From assembly GCA_017656235.1 (NCBI GenBank), contig JACDOF010000009.1, positions 62,001 to 126,000 of the forward strand: a DNA stretch of 64,000 nt, given 5' to 3'. The position numbers were made by a program, and so were the translations under genes. The DNA comes from Brevibacillus sp. (lineage in GTDB: Bacteria > Bacillota > Bacilli > Brevibacillales > Brevibacillaceae). The first letter of the stretch is position 1. Each line of letters begins with the position of its first letter. The notes under the pieces are model-generated. The model worked only from the letters and a program-made list of their open reading frames with translations, had not been told where the DNA came from and ran no database searches. Positions 33,026-40,845 of this stretch are shown piece after piece.

Positions 33026-34177
33026 GTGAATCGCCAAAAGAGACTAAGCAGTATCCAGTGGCAATATGTGAGGCAGGGCTGGGGGTTGGCGGCCGTTATC
33101 GTCACAGTTCTGTTTGCCGCCTATGTGCTGCTCGTTGAACTTTTACAGGAGGAACGGTCACTCAGTGCATGGCTTCAGCTCTATCTGGGGCTTGCCTTTC
33201 CCACCGTAATTGACTGGACGACCTGCATCGTCCTGTTTCTGTTTTCTTTATTGCTGGCTTCTGCGATCGGGATGGTCAGCGGTTACGTCATCGGCAATTT
33301 GCTCAAGAAGCGGATGAACATCCTCCGGCAGGCCGCGATGAATTTGGAGCGCGGTCAGCTTTCCTATCGGGTGCCGGAGTTGGGCGACGACGAGTTGGGA
33401 GAAATCGGCTGGCAGTTTAACCGTCTGGCCGCCAGGTGGGAAGAACAGGTCGCCTCACTGCAGCGCTTGTCCAACCACAATGCAGCGCTGGGTGAACAGG
33501 TGAGACAAGCCGCTGTTTTGGAAGAGCGGCAGCGGCTGGCCCGGGAACTTCACGATGCCGTCAGCCAGCAGTTGTTTGCCATCGCGATGTCCATGGCGGC
33601 GATCAAGCGGATGATTGACACCAATCCACTGCGTGCCGCACAGCAGATTGAGCTGGTGGAGGAGATGGCGGCAGCGGCCCAGGCAGAGATGCGTGCTTTG
33701 CTGCTTCACCTGCGTCCCGCTACCCTCCAGGACAAATCCCTTCGCGAGGCGGTCGTGGAACTGCTGGAGGAGCTAAAACAGAAGCATCCGTTGGATATTG
33801 CCTGGGAGATTGAAGAGATGCCGGAGCTGCCGAGCGGCATTGAGGATCATCTGTTCCGGATCTTGCAGGAAGCGCTCTCGAACAGCCTGCGCCATGCCCG
33901 AGCCAAGAAGATCGAAGTGAAGCTGTTCGTTCTCAACAAGGAACAGGTGCGGCTGCGCATAGCGGACGATGGGGTTGGCTTCGATCCGGACGGGGAGAAA
34001 ATGACGTCCTACGGGCTGATCTCGATGCAGGAGCGCGTAACGGAACTGGGAGGGACGCTGGACGTATACACGGCCATAGGCAAAGGGACACAAATCGAAG
34101 TCATCGTTCCCTTGGTGACGGAAGAAAAGGGGAAGAAAGGAGAAACGAGCGATGATTCGGGTCATGTTGGTGGATGA
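33026..34177 (+). CDS. liaS: LiaS-like sensor histidine kinase (NarL partner class)
   Basis: The 383-residue kinase has two membrane helices (about 18-40 and 68-92) with a short extracellular loop, the intramembrane-sensing layout. HAMP (about 92-145), the HisKA_3 H-box LARELHDAVSQQLFAIAMSM near residue 175, and an HATPase domain (about 280-370) with ALSNSLRHARAK and DDGVGFD follow. The short sensor loop fits the dependence of LiaS on LiaF. The start is a GTG at 33026 after GGGGGTGG. Its last 26 bases overlap liaR. Confidence 0.9.
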   Translation: MNRQKRLSSIQWQYVRQGWGLAAVIVTVLFAAYVLLVELLQEERSLSAWLQLYLGLAFPTVIDWTTCIVLFLFSLLLASAIGMVSGYVIGNLLKKRMNILRQAAMNLERGQLSYRVPELGDDELGEIGWQFNRLAARWEEQVASLQRLSNHNAALGEQVRQAAVLEERQRLARELHDAVSQQLFAIAMSMAAIKRMIDTNPLRAAQQIELVEEMAAAAQAEMRALLLHLRPATLQDKSLREAVVELLEELKQKHPLDIAWEIEEMPELPSGIEDHLFRILQEALSNSLRHARAKKIEVKLFVLNKEQVRLRIADDGVGFDPDGEKMTSYGLISMQERVTELGGTLDVYTAIGKGTQIEVIVPLVTEEKGKKGETSDDSGHVGG

Positions 34178-34781
34178 TCACGAAATGGTGCGCATGGGAC
34201 TGGCTGCCTATCTGTCTACGGAGAAGGACATTGAACTGGTCGCCGAGGCGGCAAGCGGTGAAGAAGGAGTGAAGCTGGCCCGGGAACTGAAACCGGATGT
34301 GATCCTGATGGATCTGGTGATGGATGGGATCGGCGGGGTGGAAGCGACGCGCAGAGTCCGTGAAGTTTGTCCCACCTGCAAAGTGATTGTGCTGACCAGT
34401 TTTCTCGATGACGAAAAGGTGTACCCGGTGATTGAAGCTGGCGCGTTTAGCTATCTGCTCAAAACGTCCCGCGCCTCGGAAATCGCCCGGGCAATCCGGG
34501 CTGCCTACAACGGTGAGCCGGTGTTGGAATCCCGCGTAGCAAGCAAGATTATGGCCCGTTTTCGTCACGGGCAACCGACAGCCCCGCACGAACAACTGAC
34601 CCCCCGCGAACTGGAGGTACTGCGCCTGATCGGGCAGGGAAAGTCCAATCAAGAGATCGCTGACGAGTTGATTATCGGCATCAAAACGGTAAAGACGCAC
34701 GTCAGCAACATCTTGTCCAAATTGGGTGTGGAAGATCGCACCCAGGCTGCGATCTACGTTCACAAGCACAACCTCATCTGA
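34152..34781 (+). CDS. liaR: LiaR-like response regulator (NarL/LuxR family)
   Basis: The 209-residue regulator has a receiver domain (MIRVMLVDDHEMVRMGL start; phosphoacceptor aspartate in DVILMDLVMDGIGG near residue 54; Lys in YLLKTS) and a LuxR-type HTH (about 145-205; LTPRELEVLRLIGQGKSNQEIADELIIGIKTVKTHVSNIL). B. subtilis LiaR activates the liaIH promoter. Overlap with the kinase gene means the pair is co-translated. A weak CCC/GGG hairpin with a T-run (34780-34805) follows. Confidence 0.92.
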   Translation: MIRVMLVDDHEMVRMGLAAYLSTEKDIELVAEAASGEEGVKLARELKPDVILMDLVMDGIGGVEATRRVREVCPTCKVIVLTSFLDDEKVYPVIEAGAFSYLLKTSRASEIARAIRAAYNGEPVLESRVASKIMARFRHGQPTAPHEQLTPRELEVLRLIGQGKSNQEIADELIIGIKTVKTHVSNILSKLGVEDRTQAAIYVHKHNLI

Positions 34782-34851
34782 CCCAATGCGGGGCATCGTT
34801 TTTTCCGCTCGGGGAAAGCTAGTAACCTAACAGCACGAAAGGAGGGGTGGG

Positions 34852-35682
34852 ATGAAAGAGAATAGCAGGACCAGTCGTCGTCCCATCCAGCTAAAGGCTG
34901 ACCGAGGGGTGGATGTGATCGGAGATATCCATGGCTGTTGGGATGAGTTTGTCATTCTGCTGGACAGGTTGGGCTACCGATGCAATCCTGAGGACGGTCT
35001 CTACCGTCATCCGCACGGCCGCATCCTGCTGTCGCTTGGTGACATAACCAGCCGCGGACCGCAGTCCATCAAGCTGCTGCAGTTTTTTATCCGCCATGTT
35101 CGGGCGGGAGTGGCGGAGATGACCGACAGCAATCACGGCTGGAAAATCGCCCGCTGGCTGGACGGCCGGCAGGTGAGCCTGAAACACGGCGACGAAAAGG
35201 TGGAGGCGGAGTTTGCTGCCTACGAACGGGAACACGGGCCCGGGGCCGCCCAGGTACTGCGCGAAGAGAGCCGCCTGCTGCTCCTGACCGCTCCCTCGCA
35301 CATCCTGCTGACTGTTGCCGATAAGCCTGCAGCGGTCGCTGTACACGCCGGCATTCGCGACGAGTACATCGGCAAAGATTCTCCCGCCGTACATAATTTC
35401 TGCCGGTATGGCGATGTGGCCGGCATCGCGGCAGATGGCCGGCCGATCCGCCGCGACTGGACAACAGCCAAGAAAAGTCCGCTGACGATTGTGTGGGGTC
35501 ACGATCCTCGCCCGCAGCCGGAGCGAAAAAACGGGGCGATCAACATTGACCAGGGCTGCGTATTTGGAGGCAGTCTGACCGCTTACCGCTTTCCGGAAGA
35601 CGAACTGGTCAGCGTTCCGGCGAAAGAAAACTACTCCGGAGAGACTGACACGCCGCTTACCCGTTACGGCAGAAACGAATGA
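34852..35682 (+). CDS. prpE: PrpE-like metallophosphatase (bis(5'-nucleosyl)-tetraphosphatase type)
   Basis: The 276-residue protein has the calcineurin-like phosphoesterase motifs GDIHGCWDEF (near 24), GDITSRGP (near 63) and WGHDPRPQPERKNGAINIDQG (near 215). HAGIRDEYIGK and DQGCVFGGSLTAYRFPE match B. subtilis PrpE, which cleaves Ap4A asymmetrically. The usual GNH box reads DSNHGWKI here, so the glycine is replaced by serine while the metal-binding Asn-His remain. The ATG at 34852 follows GGAGGGGTGGG. The substrate is inferred from the homologue. Confidence 0.85.
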   Translation: MKENSRTSRRPIQLKADRGVDVIGDIHGCWDEFVILLDRLGYRCNPEDGLYRHPHGRILLSLGDITSRGPQSIKLLQFFIRHVRAGVAEMTDSNHGWKIARWLDGRQVSLKHGDEKVEAEFAAYEREHGPGAAQVLREESRLLLLTAPSHILLTVADKPAAVAVHAGIRDEYIGKDSPAVHNFCRYGDVAGIAADGRPIRRDWTTAKKSPLTIVWGHDPRPQPERKNGAINIDQGCVFGGSLTAYRFPEDELVSVPAKENYSGETDTPLTRYGRNE

Positions 35683-35790
35683 AGGACCAACATAGACAGT
35701 CACGCTGAATGTGGTACAATGAACGAGGAGCGTGAAAGCGGCAGCGCAGCGAACACGATTATTTTTTAAAACGAGGGTGGTTGCACAAGG

Positions 35791-36015
35791 ATGTTAAGTT
35801 GGATTATCCCGATTTTGACCTTGATCGTTGGCCTGGTGGCGGGCTTTTTCGGAGGGACGTACTACCTTCGCAAGCAATTGAGCAACATGCAAATGGATGA
35901 GAAACAGATTCAGGCAATGGCGCGTTCAATGGGCATGAACCTGAACCAGAAACAGTTGAAGCAGATGACCCGCAACATGAAAAACATGAAGCTGCCAAAC
36001 AAGTTTCCGAAATAA
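35791..36015 (+). CDS. yneF: Small membrane protein YneF (UPF0154)
   Basis: The 74-residue protein has one N-terminal membrane helix (about 4-24: IIPILTLIVGLVAGFFGG) and a cytoplasmic helical tail with the UPF0154 signature MDEKQIQAMARSMGMNLNQKQLKQMTRNMKN. Its function is unknown. A TACAAT -10 box lies near 35715, and AAGG precedes the ATG. A second small membrane-protein gene follows after 15 bases. Confidence 0.9.
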   Translation: MLSWIIPILTLIVGLVAGFFGGTYYLRKQLSNMQMDEKQIQAMARSMGMNLNQKQLKQMTRNMKNMKLPNKFPK

Positions 36016-36030
36016 TCGGGAGGCAAAACG

Positions 36031-36210
36031 ATGGGCCCTACGCGGTTGCGCTATACGATGATCGGCTTTATTGTCGGGGTTGTTGTCGTCTATCTGGACA
36101 CCCTGCCGACTGGTGTGCGGTTTGCCGCGCCGTTTTACGGTGCCGGAATCGGGCTGTTGGTTGACAACATGATCCTGCGTATCAGGCAAAAGAGAGGAAA
36201 AGACGACTGA
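36031..36210 (+). CDS. Small membrane protein, 59 residues
   Basis: The frame runs from ATG 36031 (GGGAGG ribosome site, eight bases upstream) to TGA 36208. The product has two hydrophobic segments (YTMIGFIVGVVVVYL and VRFAAPFYGAGIGLLVDNMIL) and a basic tail ending KRGKDD. I do not recognise a family. It follows yneF closely, and a terminator comes directly after, so the two form a small operon. Confidence 0.7.
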   Translation: MGPTRLRYTMIGFIVGVVVVYLDTLPTGVRFAAPFYGAGIGLLVDNMILRIRQKRGKDD

Positions 36211-36216
36211 GTAACG

Positions 36217-36256
36217 AGCGACCGGTTCCTTCCCCCGAAGGAGCAGGCGCTTTTTT
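36217..36256 (+). terminator. Intrinsic terminator of the yneF operon
   Basis: AGCG-a-CC-g-GTTCCTTC (36217-36232) pairs with GAAGGAGC-a-GGCGCT (36237-36251) with single unpaired purines, followed by a T-run. Confidence 0.75.
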
Positions 36257-36429
36257 CACGTCGGTGCGTTCCATGACTGTCAGTGAAGGATCAGGCAGGA
36301 AGTGGGGACCAGCTTGGCAGCAACGAATGGGTGGCGATGAAATGGGCAACACTATGGACGTTGTGTACAGCAACAAGGAAGACACACCGCGATAAACTTT
36401 TTCTTTTCAATACTTTTACAACTAGTTTG

Positions 36430-36458
36430 TTGTGATAGTTTGCCGATTGGTTTATAAT
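36430..36458 (+). promoter_or_regulatory. Promoter of sodA
   Basis: TTGTGA (36430-36435) and TATAAT (36453-36458) are spaced by 17 bases. The stretch 36257-36429 before it holds no convincing gene. Confidence 0.75.
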
Positions 36459-36508
36459 ATGAGGTGCAAACGAAAGGCTACATTACATATTATCAAGGAG
36501 GAATTGAC

Positions 36509-37117
36509 ATGGCTCATCAACTCCCGCCACTACCTTACGCGTTTGATGCGCTCGAACCACACATTGATGCCCAAACCATGGAAATCCACCACGATCGGCA
36601 CCATGCCACATACGTGAACAACCTGAATGCTGCTCTGGAAGGTCATGCTGATCTGCAGGCCAAGTCGATCGAAGAGCTGATCAGCAACCTGGACGCAGTG
36701 CCGGAAGCGATTCGTACCGCTGTACGCAACAATGGCGGCGGTCACGCCAACCACAGCCTGTTCTGGGAAATCCTCAGCCCGAACGGTGGCGGCGCTCCGA
36801 GCGGCGCACTGGCAGACGCCATCAACGCCGCATTCGGCAGCTTTGACAATTTCAAAGCCGAGTTCACCAAAGCGGCTGCTACCCGTTTTGGTTCCGGCTG
36901 GGCCTGGCTGGTAGTTGACAACGGCAAGCTGGCCGTAACCTCCACGCCGAACCAGGACAGCCCGCTGATGGAGGGCAAAACCCCGATTCTTGGCCTGGAC
37001 GTATGGGAGCACGCATACTACCTGAAGTATCAAAACAAGCGTCCCGACTACATCAACGCTTTCTGGAACGTGGTCAACTGGGACGAAGTGAGCAAGCGCT
37101 ACGAAGCGGCTCGCTAA
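36509..37117 (+). CDS. sodA: Superoxide dismutase (Mn/Fe type)
   Basis: The 202-residue enzyme disproportionates superoxide in the cytoplasm. The four metal ligands are present at His27 (MEIHHDRHH), His82 (NHSLFWEIL), Asp164 and His168 ([10 protein letters not shown]). Gly77-Gly78 and the NNGGGH stretch are typical of manganese forms, but metal use is not settled by sequence. The ATG at 36509 follows AAGGAGG. It is a monocistronic gene with its own promoter and terminator. Confidence 0.96.
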   Translation: MAHQLPPLPYAFDALEPHIDAQTMEIHHDRHHATYVNNLNAALEGHADLQAKSIEELISNLDAVPEAIRTAVRNNGGGHANHSLFWEILSPNGGGAPSGALADAINAAFGSFDNFKAEFTKAAATRFGSGWAWLVVDNGKLAVTSTPNQDSPLMEGKTPILGLDVWEHAYYLKYQNKRPDYINAFWNVVNWDEVSKRYEAAR

Positions 37118-37132
37118 GAGAGGAAACGCAGA

Positions 37133-37162
37133 AGCACCGCGCGAATGCCGCGGTGCTTTTTC
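37133..37162 (+). terminator. Intrinsic terminator of sodA
   Basis: AGCACCGCG (37133-37141) pairs with CGCGGTGCT (37149-37157) over a 7-base loop, followed by TTTTTC-type sequence. Confidence 0.92.
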
Positions 37163-37242
37163 TCATGCTGACATCTTTGCTGGTACTGGCACGAGTCGAG
37201 CCTTTGCGTAAGGATGCCGTCACCAGGAATAGGCGTACCGGT

Positions 37243-38622
37243 TCATCCGATCCACTGTTTGATGGCAGGAAATCTTCTGATCACATAGTAGTCGAGCAGA
37301 AGCGCTGTGATCAGCGAGATGCCCACCAGCGGGAACAGGGTGCCGAGGATGATCACCAACAGAAACACCCCTCTGACCAAGCGGTAGTTTTTCGGAACGA
37401 CCGGTGCACCCAGTCTGCCGGGGGGTTTTCTCTTCCACCACATGATGACGCCGCTGATGACAATGGCGATGAGTCCCAGACACGTAAACAGGCCGATCAG
37501 TTGGTTCAACAAACCGAAATAATGGCCTTCGTGCAAGGCGATGCCAATGGAAATCGCCTTGGCCAGCACGCCGTAATCGGCAAAGCGGCGGTCAGCCAGT
37601 ACGCTGCCATTGTACTGGTCGATGTGCAGGGTTGCCTGGTCCTCAGGTTTGTCCGGCGACACCGATACGGTGAACACCCCCTTCTCCCCTTTCGGGAAGC
37701 TGATGGTATAGCCGGGAAAAACATCGCTTTCCTCGGCGATCCGGATGACCTCTTCGATTGACAGCCGCTTGTGGCCGGCGGTGGAATCAGGTACGGGTAA
37801 CTGTTCGCTGGCCCAAGGTACGTCAGCTATCTCCTTGGTCGGGACTGCAGATTCCGGTTTCGGTCCCCAGGCAAAAGCATAGGAAGGATATCCGGTGTTG
37901 GTTGCCGTGGCCAACTGGTTGATCTTTTCACCCAAGAGACCTGACCAGGGCAGACCGGTCAAGATCAGCAGGGCGATCAACGCTGACAGCCAGAAGGCTG
38001 TCACAGCATGCAGGTCGCGCCAAAACGTGCGCTTTCCCCTATGGAGCCGCGGTATCAGCGTTCCATGCAGTGATTTTCGTTCGCGCGGCCACCAGAGATA
38101 GATGCCGGTAATCAGCAGGATCATCGCCCAACAGGCGGCCAGTTCCACCAGGCGGTCCCCCGCTGTGCCGATCATTAGTTCCCCGTGCAGCTTCTCAATC
38201 TTGCCCATGAACCGCTCCTCATCCGGCAGTTCGCCCACAATCCGGCCGTCGTAGGGGTTTACAAATACCGTAAGCGAGCGGTCGCCGTCCACAACCCCGA
38301 CCTCAGCCGTCCGGTTTGCGGCAAAACTGGGCTTGTAGCTGGTGATTTCCGCGTCCGGATACGCATTCTGGACGGCGGCTATCTGCATGGATGGCGCCAT
38401 CTGCTCTCGTCCTGCTTCAATGTAGTAGAAATCGGCATACATCCGCTCTTCGATTTGCGGTTTAAACAGGTAAATCGCTCCTGTCACAGCCAGCAGAACA
38501 ATAAGCGGCGCAAAGATGATACCCGCGTAGAAGTGCCAGCGCCAAACGGCTGCATACAGCGGGTTTGCTTTTGATTGCTCGCCGCCTGGCCCGGTTGTGT
38601 GTCCTGAAAGATGATTGGTCAT
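37243..38622 (-). CDS. PepSY-associated membrane protein
   Basis: The 459-residue protein has four membrane helices: about 25-45 (FYAGIIFAPLIVLLAVTGAIYL), 160-180, 205-225 and 360-385, with further hydrophobic C-terminal segments. PepSY domains lie in the extracellular loops (PDAEITSYKPSF and RLSIEEVIRIAEESDVFPG). The paired histidines in RWHFYAG, KLHGELMIG, RDLHAVTAF and ALHEGHYFG resemble di-haem sites of PepSY_TM reductases such as FoxB/PiuB, which act with iron-siderophore uptake. The ATG at 38622 has AGGAGGAA upstream. No siderophore gene is next to it. Confidence 0.82.
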   Translation of the reverse strand: MTNHLSGHTTGPGGEQSKANPLYAAVWRWHFYAGIIFAPLIVLLAVTGAIYLFKPQIEERMYADFYYIEAGREQMAPSMQIAAVQNAYPDAEITSYKPSFAANRTAEVGVVDGDRSLTVFVNPYDGRIVGELPDEERFMGKIEKLHGELMIGTAGDRLVELAACWAMILLITGIYLWWPRERKSLHGTLIPRLHRGKRTFWRDLHAVTAFWLSALIALLILTGLPWSGLLGEKINQLATATNTGYPSYAFAWGPKPESAVPTKEIADVPWASEQLPVPDSTAGHKRLSIEEVIRIAEESDVFPGYTISFPKGEKGVFTVSVSPDKPEDQATLHIDQYNGSVLADRRFADYGVLAKAISIGIALHEGHYFGLLNQLIGLFTCLGLIAIVISGVIMWWKRKPPGRLGAPVVPKNYRLVRGVFLLVIILGTLFPLVGISLITALLLDYYVIRRFPAIKQWIG

Positions 38623-38759
38623 GATGAGTTCCTCCTTACGATGTGCATCTGGCGGCACATCACCCTGAGTATAAAGGGTGAGGGAGGAGAAGTCATGACC
38701 CGATTGGGTCACTAGTTTTGTCTATCTGTTGAACAAATTTCCTGGAAGGATTCACCTTT

Positions 38760-38919
38760 TGGGGAACTCGCGCTTTCCGCCCTGAGAAAACCAGGCTGCT
38801 GCCGGACGAGGGAGAGCATCTGCTGCCATCTGCTCGTATCCGTTGTCTCCTTCAGTTCGCTGTGAGGTAAAGATGACCGCATAATACGGCGGTTGTGGTG
38901 TTTGTGCAAACTGGCTCAA
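38760..38919 (-). pseudogene. Truncated, frameshifted antibiotic-biosynthesis-monooxygenase-like gene
   Basis: From TTG 38919 (AGGAGG seven bases upstream) the frame reads SQFAQTPQPPYYAVIFTSQR and on to GYEQMA. A frameshift near 38825 moves the matching sequence MLSLVRQQPGFLRAESA into another frame. The intact family continues with an ED-G-ITVSYW core, which is missing because the match ends near 38770. It overlaps the end of the methyltransferase remnant (TGA/TTG overlap), so the two were once an operon. Confidence 0.7.
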
Positions 38920-39071
38920 CTCCGCTCCTCCTTTCTTTTCAGTTCGGCGACGAACCGACCACCCGGCCGGGGAGCGAGAAGTTCAAGCACTCCCTTCCCC
39001 AACTCTGAGACAAAGCCCATCTTGGTATCGTATAGTTGGGCGTTCCACTGATTGGTTGAATCCTGTGCCAT
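38916..39071 (-). pseudogene. Internally deleted SAM-methyltransferase remnant, 51 codons
   Basis: The ATG at 39071 has GGAGG upstream, and the start (NQWNAQLYDTKMGFVSELG then GVLELLAPRPG) looks like the N-terminus of a trans-aconitate-type methyltransferase. It then jumps to GGRFVAEL, which in intact relatives lies after the SAM-binding core (KPGGRFVAEFGGKGN). The whole SAM domain is gone. A deletion between two similar PRPGG-coding segments would explain it. The short product cannot be an active enzyme. Confidence 0.65.
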
Positions 39072-39168
39072 CTGCCTCGCCTCCATCATTTGGTCTGACT
39101 ACATTGTAAGCGGCGAAGTGCATATAAGTAAAATCTATGTATATTATAATTGCAATAGGTAATTCCTA

Positions 39169-39825
39169 TTATAAGTGAACCTCCATCCTATTGGTAGCGA
39201 ACCTTCGGCGGATGTACCATTCGGCCGCGCACAGATTGGGCACCCAGCACAGCCAGGCAATCCAGGCGTAGTAGGTTTCATAAGCAGCCAAACCAAAGAT
39301 GATCATGGACAAGGGCAAATAGACGCGCAGGGTGATGGCGGCACAGGTAAGCGAAAAATTGCGGATCATCCACTTGCGGTGATCCTGGATGCTGGCAGAG
39401 CGGATGTGCTGCATTCCCTGCCAAGCTGTCCACAGCCAGAGCAGGGACAGGGAGGCGAAACCGGTGGCTGCTAACCATCCGCCAGTGGCGAAGAAGGAGA
39501 GATAGAGTCCGGACAAGCCGCCTGTTCCGACACCGAGCATGTACAACAGCCCCAAGCGACGATGCAGCCGGGGAAGGCGCGTGCGCAGTCTGCCGACAAA
39601 CTGCAAGGGGCCCGTTAAGATGGCAAGCGAGGAACAAAATACGTGAATGTACAAGAAAAGATACCACGTCTGATCGAGAACTTCCCCCAGCGACAGTTTG
39701 GTTGCGATCATTGGCGACGGTTGGCCAGAGAAGCTGTAAACCGCGATGAAATAGCCGCCTGTCAGGAAAGAGAAACTAGCGACTATCCAAAACCAGAAAG
39801 TGTAATGCTTGCCCGCTTGCTTCAT
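39169..39825 (-). CDS. DUF2306 membrane protein
   Basis: The 218-residue protein has six to seven hydrophobic segments and the DUF2306 pattern: YIHVFCSSLAILTGPLQF followed by LPRLHRRLGLLYMLGVGTGGLSGLYLSFFATGG, and HRKWMIRNFSLTCAAITLRVYLP. The conserved histidines in the helices suggest cofactor or metal binding, but the function is unknown. Its start overlaps the TetR stop by four bases (ATGA), so TetR and this protein are translated together. Confidence 0.82.
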   Translation of the reverse strand: MKQAGKHYTFWFWIVASFSFLTGGYFIAVYSFSGQPSPMIATKLSLGEVLDQTWYLFLYIHVFCSSLAILTGPLQFVGRLRTRLPRLHRRLGLLYMLGVGTGGLSGLYLSFFATGGWLAATGFASLSLLWLWTAWQGMQHIRSASIQDHRKWMIRNFSLTCAAITLRVYLPLSMIIFGLAAYETYYAWIAWLCWVPNLCAAEWYIRRRFATNRMEVHL

Positions 39826-40481
39826 CTTATTCCCTCCGCTTCATCGTTTTGTGTCCGGGCTGCACTCCCGAACACTCCCCGTATCTGCGTTTCGATCAGC
39901 GTATCGACCAATCTCTCACGGTCATCGGCCCAGGGGAAATCGTCAAATGTTACCAACAAGGAGGTAATTCCGTGGATGGCGGCCCATAAGATCTGGCTGA
40001 TCTGCTGCGGGTCGGCCTCGTGAGCTCCCCGTTCCGCAACCGCCTGCTCAACCAGTCTGGCCAGGAGTTGGAACCCCTTGCGCCGGTCGCTCTCGCAGTC
40101 TTCAAACGGCTGTCGCCGCTCCAGGTCCTCGATGAAGATCAGTTTGTAGTAGTCGGAGTGCTCCAGTCCAAAGCGTGTATAGGCTCGCATCACAGCCCGC
40201 AGCTGATGAACGATGTCGCCGCCCCGATTGGCCGCCTCGCTTTCCGCGGCGTGCAGGTAACGCAGGAACAAGGCGTACCCCTGCTTTAAGAGATGGTGCA
40301 AAATCGCTTCCTTGTCGCGAAAGTAGTTGTAAATGGTCGTAGGCGAGTATTCGATTTTCTGCGCGATCTTTCTGATTGAAACGTGCGCATAGCCTTCATC
40401 GATAAACAATTCGGTCGCCGCATCAATAATTTTTTTCTTGATCTCCTCAATCTCTCGTTGACGCCGGTCTGCGCTGGACAT
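39822..40481 (-). CDS. TetR-family regulator
   Basis: The 219-residue protein has a TetR N-terminal HTH (about 12-62; DAATELFIDEGYAHVSIRKIAQKIEYSPTTIYNYFRDKEAILHHL) and a C-terminal ligand domain of the WHG type (FGLEHSDYYKLIFIEDLE). The ATG at 40481 follows AAGGAGGG. The frame is open to 40565, but that part overlaps the promoter. It is coupled to the DUF2306 gene and probably represses its own operon through the three-site array upstream. Confidence 0.88.
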   Translation of the reverse strand: MSSADRRQREIEEIKKKIIDAATELFIDEGYAHVSIRKIAQKIEYSPTTIYNYFRDKEAILHHLLKQGYALFLRYLHAAESEAANRGGDIVHQLRAVMRAYTRFGLEHSDYYKLIFIEDLERRQPFEDCESDRRKGFQLLARLVEQAVAERGAHEADPQQISQILWAAIHGITSLLVTFDDFPWADDRERLVDTLIETQIRGVFGSAARTQNDEAEGIR

Positions 40482-40502
40482 GCAAGGCGCTCCCTCCTTA
40501 TG

Positions 40503-40547
40503 AACGGTGTTTACATTATAAACGTTGTTATTTAAATGAACACTGTT
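40503..40547. promoter_or_regulatory. Three AAC-N3-GTT sites at exact 18-bp spacing
   Basis: AACGGTGTT (40503), AACGTTGTT (40521) and AACACTGTT (40539) are each symmetric AAC-N3-GTT motifs, starting exactly 18 bp apart. The minus-strand TATAAT of the tetR promoter overlaps the spacer between the first two. Regular iteration over the promoter suggests an operator array for the TetR protein. Confidence 0.65.
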
Positions 40548-40845
40548 AATATTGGTTATACCCATAATACCGCGGCCTCACATTGCTGTCAACGCGAGGA
40601 TATGACTCTTTTTCCGCAAAAACGAAAATGTTTCCCACCCGATTGCCTGTGTTCGGCCCTGGAGGAGTGCAGGGACAAAACGAACAGCTTTGACTCCCGG
40701 CAACTTTCTTTCCTCGGCCCTCCAAACCTGACCGGTTACAAAAACGTTTCTCTGGACTAACACACTGTTTGCTTTTTACGATGATAGAGTAAAGAGTTTT
40801 GCATGCAGGCGCGCGAAAGATGGAGCGGCAGGAGGCAGGAATCGG
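40548..40845. other. Intergenic region without a recognised gene
   Basis: About 300 bases between the divergent tetR and CDF genes. Short open frames on both strands lack ribosome sites. The right end should hold the CDF promoter. I see no metal-regulator box. Confidence 0.5.

Noticed and set aside
36273-36395. A 40-codon frame (MTVSEGSGRKWG start) upstream of sodA.
   Set aside because: The ribosome site is poor, it lies between a terminator and the sodA promoter without a promoter of its own, and no homologous family is recognised.
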